A stretch of DNA of 46,632 nt from Geofilum rubicundum JCM 15548 (GTDB lineage Bacteria > Bacteroidota > Bacteroidia > Bacteroidales > Marinilabiliaceae), in the NCBI RefSeq assembly GCF_000974365.1, contig NZ_BAZW01000031.1:1-46632 (forward strand), given 5' to 3'. Positions 8,353 to 16,231 of the stretch are shown here, piece after piece; position 1 is the stretch's first letter; every line of letters starts with the position of its first letter. Position numbers and translations under genes: made by a program. A model generated the notes under the pieces. It had not been told where the DNA came from. It ran no database searches and worked only from the letters and a program-made list of their open reading frames with translations.

Positions 8353-10326
8353 CTATCTCTTTTGAAATTTGATGGTGTGGCCACCGATTTTCAGGATGTA
8401 AATGCCTGTCGGTAAATGGCTTATCTTCATGGATTTCTTTTGCGGGTGAATCATTTCCGTCATGACCAAATGTCCGCTCATTGAATAAACATCGATTTGG
8501 GCTGGGTCGTCCGGAAGCGCTTCAAAATAAATGACATCCGAGGTCGGGTTGGGGTAGATGCGCATGTTATTGGCTATCGGTATTCGCGTAACCGGTGTGG
8601 TCTGAGAGGCAAACACCAGCCGGTCAACCGATTCAAGGGTGAAGGTGCTAACGGTACCGTCCATCAGGTTGATATGCATGCTCCCGGTCGAAAAAGTCAG
8701 ATCCTTTATTTCCGGCAGTGCGGTTGGTTGGAAGGAGCCATCGGTTTCATTGACAATCAGACGCGTGGCCTGTGGCCTCAAGCGGGGTTCATGTGGCTGA
8801 GACTCTGCCGTTTTACCAGTCCCCTCATAGGCCTTGACCGCTCTTTCCAAACGTGCAATGTTTCTTTCCACATCCAATTCGGAAGTCTTTATTTCATCGC
8901 CGGTCAGTGCTCTGCGGTAAACTCTGAAATCGTAAACCTGCGTGTTACGCAAATAAACATCGCCCGTGTAGCAAGAGCGGCCAATCCAGTTGTAAGGCGT
9001 TCCGGTCAGGCCACTTTTCACAAGCGCCGAGGCCGGGGTGTGGGTAATGGTTGAAGTAGCCATGGGCACCCCGTCGATATAGATCGTACCTGTATTCCCC
9101 TGCTGCGTGTAGGCCATGTGGTGCCAGTTGCCCTTTAGGGCCGGTTTTGAATAGCCTACGGCCTGGTTGCCGGAGGCTTGGGTGTAGTAGCCGGGGGTAA
9201 TGCTTAGGGATTGTCGTCCCAGACTGCCAATGATGTAGCCGTTCTGATCGGTGGCTGCATTGGTCGAATTGGAAAAATTCCACAGGAAGTTTCCGTTCTG
9301 ATGCAGGTTCGCATAGTCTTCATCCACCCTAAAGTAAGCCGATACCGTGTAATCTTCCATTTGTACCAGCAGGTTACCCAGCGGGGCGCCCATATCGAAG
9401 TAACCCTGGTTGTTGCCCAGACTAAGGACGTTGTAAATGCCTGTTTCGGACGTGCCAATGGTTTGAATGCTCGCCTCGTTTTTCAGGGAGCCTTGCAATT
9501 GATACATGGAGGCATCCCTGACCAGGCTGGCATCGGTATCCGAAAAGTCGTATTTTACGATCAGATCGGCCATCGGACTGTCAAGTCCGGATATTTCGTT
9601 GATTTCTGTAGAAGTGAGTGCCCGGTTGTATAGGCGAATCTCATCCACAATGCCGTTGAAACCATTGGTTTCAGACGCAAATCGGGAGTAACCGAAGTAA
9701 TTGTCTGACGTTTGCCCCAGGAAAACGGCTGGATTGGAGGAAATCGCACTTCCGCCGCCTGCTTCCTGACCGTTGATGTAAAAGATGGCGGAGCCTTTGC
9801 TGCTGGCTTCATCCCACTCGAAGGTGACAGCAATGTGCGCCCAGGAGCCCACCGGGCATCTTTTGTTGGAAAAAACCATCTCCGTTGAGCCCGATGAAGG
9901 TTTGAAGCGCAGTGCCATCATTCTGTTGTCCCCACCATAGCTGGGAATGAAAGCCACAAAATTATTGGTGCCATCGGCACCGTTTCCCCAATCGAAAAAT
10001 CGGGTGGAGCCTTTCAGAGCATCCAACTTTACCCATGTGGCAAAGGTGAAGGAACTGAGGTTGGTGGAAATGTTCTCAGGTGCTTGGATGTAATCTTCTT
10101 TGTTCACCATTTGAAGGCCTTTGCCATCAAAGGCATTCACCAAAGCAGCCTGACCGTTTATCTGGCCCTCATGGTTGTTGTTGGAGGCATCCTGTATCTC
10201 TGAGTTGTTGACCGCTTCAAAAGTGTAGTGCAACTCCAGTGCGCTGGCAGGCGTCTGTGCTTGAGCCGTGGGCCATCCCAGCATCAGTCCCAGTCCAAAA
10301 ATAACCGAAAATCGTAAAAATTGCAT
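8353..10326 (-). CDS. Double LamG-domain protein with T9SS sorting tail
   Basis: A 657-residue secreted protein. The start at 10326 (MQFLRFSVIFGLG) is chosen over 10413 because it begins with a clear signal peptide ending TAQAQ. Two concanavalin-like LamG/laminin-G modules follow: about 29-245 (FTFATWVKLD; GIVDEIRLYNRAL) and about 255-480 (YTVSAYFRVD; DFRVYRRAL). A linker then resembles the FTLESVDRLVF motif of other surface proteins. The C-terminal domain has YPNPTSDVIYF and LPTGIYILKIGG and ends in a basic residue, the T9SS type-A sorting domain. No catalytic domain is seen; it is probably a carbohydrate-binding surface protein. First gene of the minus run, divergent from the GH128 gene. 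Its second LamG resembles the LamG of the 13460-15928 protein. Confidence 0.85.
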   Translation of the reverse strand: MQFLRFSVIFGLGLMLGWPTAQAQTPASALELHYTFEAVNNSEIQDASNNNHEGQINGQAALVNAFDGKGLQMVNKEDYIQAPENISTNLSSFTFATWVKLDALKGSTRFFDWGNGADGTNNFVAFIPSYGGDNRMMALRFKPSSGSTEMVFSNKRCPVGSWAHIAVTFEWDEASSKGSAIFYINGQEAGGGSAISSNPAVFLGQTSDNYFGYSRFASETNGFNGIVDEIRLYNRALTSTEINEISGLDSPMADLIVKYDFSDTDASLVRDASMYQLQGSLKNEASIQTIGTSETGIYNVLSLGNNQGYFDMGAPLGNLLVQMEDYTVSAYFRVDEDYANLHQNGNFLWNFSNSTNAATDQNGYIIGSLGRQSLSITPGYYTQASGNQAVGYSKPALKGNWHHMAYTQQGNTGTIYIDGVPMATSTITHTPASALVKSGLTGTPYNWIGRSCYTGDVYLRNTQVYDFRVYRRALTGDEIKTSELDVERNIARLERAVKAYEGTGKTAESQPHEPRLRPQATRLIVNETDGSFQPTALPEIKDLTFSTGSMHINLMDGTVSTFTLESVDRLVFASQTTPVTRIPIANNMRIYPNPTSDVIYFEALPDDPAQIDVYSMSGHLVMTEMIHPQKKSMKISHLPTGIYILKIGGHTIKFQKR

Positions 10327-10708
10327 GCGTGTATTTGTTAGGTTACTACAATCAATAATTAGTTTCTTACAAATGTTAAAATTAACCAATGCCCGGGTGA
10401 AGCATTGTTTCAAAAATTAAAATCTATGCCAATTATTCGACAAGTGGTTTGGAAGGGGCCATTAATAAGGGCTGTCAAATGGATTTATTTGGGATGGATG
10501 GTTTAACCGGTTTCGTTTAATCCGGTTTTGAATGTGCTATTAAGCGAGCCTTTTTAGAATTTATGCTAGTGAATTTCATTTTTGAAACAGAGCGTATGCA
10601 TGGGCGATGTTAATTTTGTATAACGCTAATGAAATTCTGTTGCTCAACAATTATTGGTCGATGGCCATAGGGCAACTATTATAATATTAATACGTTAAAA
10701 TCAAAGTT
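10327..10708. promoter_or_regulatory. Divergent intergenic region with repeat pair and -7-like box
   Basis: A 382-base divergent spacer between the LamG gene and the GH128 gene. It holds TAATTTTG (10611-10618), which fits the Bacteroidota -7 consensus TAnnTTTG on plus, though no TTTG lies at proper spacing upstream. It also holds an imperfect direct repeat, GCTAGTGAATTTC (10565-10577) and GCTAATGAAATTC (10625-10637). The same segments form inverted arms GAATTTCAT/ATGAAATTC. These could be an operator, but this is tentative. No gene seen. Confidence 0.35.
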
Positions 10709-13417
10709 ATGCAAAAACCGATACTAAGGTTATCACTTAAGAAATGGATGTTGGCCATGGTCGTTTGGCTGATGGGTTCAACCGCCATGCAAGCCCAAGT
10801 CGTTGAAACGGTCAGTACCCTTTCCGGGAACCGGAGTCTGGACGCGGCCTATGAATTACACATTACTTCTGCCGATAATCCCATTGACGACGGCGTTGTA
10901 GTCTCCCTGAATCATCAGGATGCCTGGGTGTTTTTTGAGAACATCAAACCTTCCTTGGTGTCTGACAACCATCTGGATCATATTCAGGTCAATGGGGTTG
11001 CTTTTGAAAATGGAACCAATGGCCGTATCGCCATTTATGCCCACGGAACGGTTTTAATGCCGCATGCCAATTCTTTCAGACCCTTAACGGTTTATACCGA
11101 AGAGAATTTTGGCGGGGAGTCGGCTCAATATGCCATCCATACCTACTATAATAATTTAGGGACTTTTAACAACGCGATTAAATCCTTTAAACTTAAAAGA
11201 GGTTATCAGGCCACCTTTGCTACCAGTTCTGACGGTAAGGGTTACAGTCGGGTGTTTGTGGCCGACAAGGAAGATTTGGAATTCGAAGTCATGCCTGATT
11301 TTCTGGATGGAAACATCTCCTTTATACGTGTGTTTAAGCACCAATGGGTGACAAAAAAAGGTTGGGCCGGTTGGAATTGGAATGAATATCAGATGGTTAA
11401 TGCAACCTGGTATTACGACTGGAACATCGGAGGCTCCACTTCTTTGAACCTGGAATATGCCACTATTAAGCAGCATGGTGGCTGGCCAAGTTGGAATGAT
11501 ATCAATGGAAAAACGGATGTAAGTCAGTTGTTGGGCTTTAATGAACCGGACAGACCTGATCAGGCCAATATGACTTTTGATGCTGCCTTGAGTCAATGGC
11601 CGCAATATATGACTTCAGGTCTAAGGCTGGGTTCTCCGGCTACTTCGGATCCTTTTAATAACTGGTCGCTTTTTAACTTTATCGATAAATGTGATGAGTT
11701 GAATTACCGCGTGGATTTTGTAGCCATTCACTGTTATTGGGGCGGCAAAAGTGCCCAGAATTGGTACAACGATTTAAAATACATTCATGAGCGTACCGGT
11801 CGACCCATTTGGATCACGGAATGGAACAATGGAGCTAACTGGACCAATGAGACATGGCCGGATGATCCCTCTGAATATACTACAGCCAATGCTCAAAAGC
11901 AGCTGAACGACATGATCGCCATTTTAAATGTCTTGGATACGGCCAGTTTTGTGGAGCGCTACTCTATTTATAATTGGGTGGAAGATGCCCGGGCGATGGT
12001 CTTGAATGGTGAACTGACCCCGGCCGGGGAGCATTATGCCAATAATAAATCGCAAATGGCCTATAACAAAGATATGGATGTTATTCCGGGATGGAACTAT
12101 ACCCATCCAACTTTGGCGTTACGTCATTTAACGCTGACAAATTCCATTCGCCTAAACTGGAGTGATGCCAATGGTGATTTGTCGAAGGCTTATAAACTTG
12201 AGAAAAAGGTGGATAATCAACCTTACGAAGAGATTTATTACAGCAATGACGTTTCTGTTTTGTCTTTCATTGATAATCTGGATCCAGCAGCCTCGGGGTC
12301 GGTCACTTACCGATTGAGTCTGGAAACTTTGCCAGGTGAATTTGTAGGCTCCAATGAAGTTTCTTACTACCAAACCGGGGGTGAGAGTGATGTGCAAGCC
12401 GGCGTTTTTGGTGTTAATTCGCTCGATTGGTCACAGTCCATATTTGCTAAAAAATATACAGCCAGTCCCAAGGTTATTCTGGGTGTGCCTTCCTTTAGTA
12501 ATGTGGTACCCATGGCACCACGGGTAAATTCAGCATCCACCACCTCTTTTGTCTTCAAATTGCAGCCCTGGAATTATCTGAACGCGCCTTCACTGAGCAA
12601 AGCAGATAACATTTCTGTGCTGGCCATGCCTGCCGGAATCTATAATTTCGGCGGATTAAAAGGTGTTGTTGGAGAGGCTCCGGAGGTGGATAAAAATTGG
12701 TTAAGCGTAACTTTTGATGAAGTTTTTGAAACCATTCCGGTTGTTTTCTGTACACAGGTATCTAACCGGAATTCTTTTGCCACTACCGTGGCTGTCAGGA
12801 ATATAACAGAAACAGGGTTTGAACTGCGATTGAAATCGGAAGAAGCTGTTACCGCCTCGGGTTTTGCCGAGAAGGTAAATTTTTTAGCCATTGAAACAGG
12901 ATCAGGTAAAATTGACAATTATCGGGTGACCGTGGGACAGACCGCAGCGGGTGAGGAAGTGTCCACTGATGCTATTAAGGTGCCGTACGACAACAGTTAT
13001 ACCAAACCGGTGGTTTTTGCGGGACTGCTCACAGAGTCAAATGCTTTTGCTTCCACCATACGTTACTATTCATCCGGAGCAAATGAGGTGAGTCTGTTCA
13101 AACAGCGTGAGATGTCCGGTTCTTTGGCTAAAATGGAGAAGGATCATATGGGATGGATGATCATGGATCTTGGGGCCGATCAGCCCACTTCTGTCAACTC
13201 TATAGAAGCCAACAGTGAATTGCCCTTTTATCCCAACCCGGTAACAGATGTGATGCATTTCAATTTTGAGGTGCCGACCCAGGTGGAGATTTTTGATATG
13301 TCGGGCATGAAATGGCTTGAGTCAAGTGTGCAACAACAACTGGACGTATCCGCGCTATCCCCCGGTGTTTATTTCATCAAGACGGAACAAGGCGTCGCCA
13401 AATTTATCAAGAGATAG
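10709..13417 (+). CDS. GH128-like endo-beta-1,3-glucanase with T9SS tail
   Basis: A 902-residue secreted enzyme. Signal peptide 1-30 (STAMQAQ). Residues about 40-195 form an N-terminal beta domain often seen before this catalytic core. The Asl1-like/GH128 TIM barrel spans about 200-450: LLGFNEPDRPDQANM (Glu279, likely acid/base), VDFVAIHCYWG and RPIWITEWNNGANWT (Glu371, likely nucleophile), then YNWVEDARAM. A fibronectin-like linker (465-560) and about 180 residues resembling tandem H-type lectin folds (DVQAGVFGVNSLDWSQ) follow. The C-terminal sorting domain has FYPNPVTDVMHF and LSPGVYFIK. GH128 enzymes cut beta-1,3-glucan; that substrate is inferred from family. First of a two-gene unit with the LamG-GH43 gene. 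Confidence 0.85.
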   Translation: MQKPILRLSLKKWMLAMVVWLMGSTAMQAQVVETVSTLSGNRSLDAAYELHITSADNPIDDGVVVSLNHQDAWVFFENIKPSLVSDNHLDHIQVNGVAFENGTNGRIAIYAHGTVLMPHANSFRPLTVYTEENFGGESAQYAIHTYYNNLGTFNNAIKSFKLKRGYQATFATSSDGKGYSRVFVADKEDLEFEVMPDFLDGNISFIRVFKHQWVTKKGWAGWNWNEYQMVNATWYYDWNIGGSTSLNLEYATIKQHGGWPSWNDINGKTDVSQLLGFNEPDRPDQANMTFDAALSQWPQYMTSGLRLGSPATSDPFNNWSLFNFIDKCDELNYRVDFVAIHCYWGGKSAQNWYNDLKYIHERTGRPIWITEWNNGANWTNETWPDDPSEYTTANAQKQLNDMIAILNVLDTASFVERYSIYNWVEDARAMVLNGELTPAGEHYANNKSQMAYNKDMDVIPGWNYTHPTLALRHLTLTNSIRLNWSDANGDLSKAYKLEKKVDNQPYEEIYYSNDVSVLSFIDNLDPAASGSVTYRLSLETLPGEFVGSNEVSYYQTGGESDVQAGVFGVNSLDWSQSIFAKKYTASPKVILGVPSFSNVVPMAPRVNSASTTSFVFKLQPWNYLNAPSLSKADNISVLAMPAGIYNFGGLKGVVGEAPEVDKNWLSVTFDEVFETIPVVFCTQVSNRNSFATTVAVRNITETGFELRLKSEEAVTASGFAEKVNFLAIETGSGKIDNYRVTVGQTAAGEEVSTDAIKVPYDNSYTKPVVFAGLLTESNAFASTIRYYSSGANEVSLFKQREMSGSLAKMEKDHMGWMIMDLGADQPTSVNSIEANSELPFYPNPVTDVMHFNFEVPTQVEIFDMSGMKWLESSVQQQLDVSALSPGVYFIKTEQGVAKFIKR

Positions 13418-13459
13418 ATGTGTTGTAGGGACGAATTAAAGAGAGAGAGAGGGATTGAG

Positions 13460-15928
13460 ATGATGAAAATTTGGAAAAAGTGGACGCTTGTTATAGCCTG
13501 GGTGGTAATGGCCCCGCTAATGGTCAACGGGCAAAGCATCCCGGAATTGCACTATTCTTTCTCGGAATTATCGCCGGATAATGCATTGGTGATAGATGAG
13601 ACGGGAAATGGTTATGATGCCAGCCTGGAGAATGGGGCGGTGGTGCGCTTACTGGGCGATTTCAAGGTGCTTGACCTGGGCGATGCCAATGGTTATCTTG
13701 ATTTAGGCAGTTCCACCGGTGATTTAATGGGTGGTTTGCAGGATTTCTCCATCGCTATGTTTCTCTATTTGGACGCTTCCATAGATTTGAATACGGCAGG
13801 TAATTTTGTGTGGTCTTTTGGTAATTCCAACAACATGGCTTCTGACCAAAACGGAGGCATGTTTTTTAGTGCCAATGCCACCCGTTTTGCGATTTCGCTA
13901 ACGCACTGGACCGGCGAACAAATCGTAAATGCCCGGGATCCCTTCACCAAAGCGCAATGGCGACATGTAGTGTACAGCCAATCGGGCAGTACCGGCAGCA
14001 TATATGTGGATGGTAATCTGGTGGAGTCCGGGGAAATAACTATTACGCCAGCCGATTTGGGACCTACCCTTTATAATTACCTCGGGCGCTCGCTTTATAG
14101 CAGTGATGCCTATTTGCAGAATGCCCAAATGCACGACTTCAGGATTTACAACACTGCGCTTAGTTCTGCTGATATCGCTACCCTATCGTCAGGCACCGTT
14201 GCTTTAAATCAGGCTCAAACGGTTCAGGATTTGGAAATTTATGCCGATGAATTAGTGATTTCGGATTTAGACCATGTTATCAGCGATTTGGACCTGCCCT
14301 TGCAGGGCGATAATGGCATCTCCATTAGCTGGACCAGCTCCCATCCCGAATTGATAAGTAGCAATGGTGTTGTTGAACGGCCTGCAGTCGGGGAACCCAA
14401 TGCGATCGTAACTCTGACCGCTGCGTTTGAAAAGAATGGATCCATTCATACCCAAACATTTGAGGCAACGGTTATCGCTTCCCTCGATGATGCCACTTCG
14501 GTTGATAAGGATGCCAATAATCTGGAAATAGCAGGGAGTCTTAACCATCGTCGAAGTGATTTGGATTTGCCTGCCACAGGGGGTGAGGGATCCCTTATTT
14601 CCTGGTCGTCCGGCAATGAGGCTTTTCTTACTTCTGAAGGGCAACTACTCCAACTATCACCCAATGGCAGTGGGCAGCAGTTGGTGGTACTAACCGCCAC
14701 CATTACCAAAGGTGAGGCGACAGAGGTGCGGACTTTTGATATTTTCATTGCCGAAGATGAAGGTTTTGACGCCTATTTGTTTGCCTATTTTACCGGCAAT
14801 AGCGGCGATCAGGAAGCCATTCGCTTTTCGATCAGTGATGATGCCTATAATTATCAGGCGCTTAACAACAATGAGCCGGTGTTGGATTCTAAGGACATCA
14901 GTTCAACCGGTGGTGTGCGTGATCCGCATATCTTAAGAGGTGCCGACGGGCGCTTTTATATGGTGGTCACCGATATGGTTTCTGCCAATGGCTGGAATTC
15001 CAACAGGGCCATGGTGCTGTTGCGCTCCGATGATTTAATTAACTGGTCGTCCAGCGTCGTTAATATTCAGGAACGATTTACAGGCCACGAGGATTTGTTA
15101 AGGGTTTGGGCCCCTCAGGTGATTTTTGACACCAATGTCGGTAAGTACATGGTGTATTGGTCGATGAAACATGGCAACGGACCGGATATTATTTATTACG
15201 CTTACGCCAATGCCACTTTTACCGACCTTGAGACGGAACCGGTACAGCTGTTCTATCATCCCACCAACAGTTCCTGTATCGATGGCGACATCATTCAGAA
15301 AGATGGACAGTTTCATTTGTTCTTTAAGACGGAGGGATCGGGCAATGGCATTAAAAAGGCCGTTTCTGATCAGCTGACGCAGGGCTATGTGTTGCACGAC
15401 CAATACTTGCAACAAACCACTCAGGCCGTTGAAGGTTCTTCGGTCTTCCGGTTGATTAACAGTGATACGTATTTTCTGATTTATGACATGTACACTTCCG
15501 GTCATTACCAGTTTACCGAGAGTACCGACTTGGTTAATTTCTCCATTATCGATCAATCTGTAACAATGGATTTTCAACCGCGGCACGGCAGTGTAATTCC
15601 TATTACTACAGAGGAAAAGGAGCGCTTGTTAAAGCAGTGGAGTACGATTTCTTCCATCGGGCCTAACCCGGATCAATCAGATGAAGATGGCGATTTTGTG
15701 ATATATCCCAATCCGGCAAGCGATGTGCTTACCATTCGAAAGGGAGCAGATAGTGGGTCAGAAGTGATCGCGACGCTATACAACAGTGCTGGTTCTGTGG
15801 TCATGGTAACAAAAATGGATAATGAGCAGGCCACTTTCAATGTGTCTCAATTAGCGTCCGGTTTTTATTTATTGGTTTATACCAATCATAAGGGCATTGT
15901 TGGACGCAGCAAATTGGTGGTGCAGTAG
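13460..15928 (+). CDS. LamG - Ig-like - GH43 - T9SS multimodular protein
   Basis: Start at 13460 (ATGATGAAAATT, or 13463) rather than the upstream ATG at 13418, because the signal peptide MMKIWKKWTLVIAWV begins here. Modules in order: LamG about 25-245 (FSIAMFLYLD; HDFRIYNTAL); two atrophied bacterial Ig-like domains about 257-430 (ISISWTSSHPELIS; LISWSSGNEAFL); a GH43 module about 436-730 closely similar to module 1 of the tandem GH43 protein (STGGVRDPHILRG, CIDGDI, FKTEG). A T9SS C-terminal domain ends it (IYPNPASDVLTI). Specificity unknown. The gene is 42 bases after the GH128 stop and probably cotranscribed, so both are exported together through T9SS. Confidence 0.85.
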   Translation: MMKIWKKWTLVIAWVVMAPLMVNGQSIPELHYSFSELSPDNALVIDETGNGYDASLENGAVVRLLGDFKVLDLGDANGYLDLGSSTGDLMGGLQDFSIAMFLYLDASIDLNTAGNFVWSFGNSNNMASDQNGGMFFSANATRFAISLTHWTGEQIVNARDPFTKAQWRHVVYSQSGSTGSIYVDGNLVESGEITITPADLGPTLYNYLGRSLYSSDAYLQNAQMHDFRIYNTALSSADIATLSSGTVALNQAQTVQDLEIYADELVISDLDHVISDLDLPLQGDNGISISWTSSHPELISSNGVVERPAVGEPNAIVTLTAAFEKNGSIHTQTFEATVIASLDDATSVDKDANNLEIAGSLNHRRSDLDLPATGGEGSLISWSSGNEAFLTSEGQLLQLSPNGSGQQLVVLTATITKGEATEVRTFDIFIAEDEGFDAYLFAYFTGNSGDQEAIRFSISDDAYNYQALNNNEPVLDSKDISSTGGVRDPHILRGADGRFYMVVTDMVSANGWNSNRAMVLLRSDDLINWSSSVVNIQERFTGHEDLLRVWAPQVIFDTNVGKYMVYWSMKHGNGPDIIYYAYANATFTDLETEPVQLFYHPTNSSCIDGDIIQKDGQFHLFFKTEGSGNGIKKAVSDQLTQGYVLHDQYLQQTTQAVEGSSVFRLINSDTYFLIYDMYTSGHYQFTESTDLVNFSIIDQSVTMDFQPRHGSVIPITTEEKERLLKQWSTISSIGPNPDQSDEDGDFVIYPNPASDVLTIRKGADSGSEVIATLYNSAGSVVMVTKMDNEQATFNVSQLASGFYLLVYTNHKGIVGRSKLVVQ

Positions 15929-16231
15929 TTCTTAAAATTACAATTTTTTGCAATTAGATTTTTGAATGTAAATATTTCGGTTTTTGATTAATATTTAATA
16001 TGGTAATTGCTAATTATCTGGTTTTCATATTTTTATAAAACAAATTTTGATTGGTTTATACCTTTGGTACTTAAACAGAATTCGATTTTCTTATATAATA
16101 TCTCGAAAATTTGTAAAAAAATGATTACTCAGGCAGCTACTTTTGTATAAGTAGTTTTTAACCGGTCCACCCAACTTGAAATAGCGACTCTGATTTTTTT
16201 GAGATAATGTTTTATTTAATCAACAAAAGCA
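15929..16231 (+). promoter_or_regulatory. Intergenic region and putative promoter of the FAS1-SusCD operon
   Basis: A 303-base A/T-rich spacer. TACTTTTG (16138-16145) and TACCTTTG (16059-16066) both match TAnnTTTG. A TTTG at 16110-16113 sits 24 bases before the first box, slightly longer than the usual 19-23. If used, the transcript would carry an 80-90 base leader before the FAS1 gene at 16232. No gene or hairpin terminator seen. Confidence 0.35.

Noticed and set aside
10327-10413. 29-codon extension of the double LamG protein
   Set aside because: The signal peptide starts at 10326; the extension is not of signal-peptide type.
13418-13459. Start of the LamG-GH43 protein at ATG 13418
   Set aside because: It would put a charged Arg/Glu-rich stretch before the signal peptide; ATG 13460/13463 fits better.
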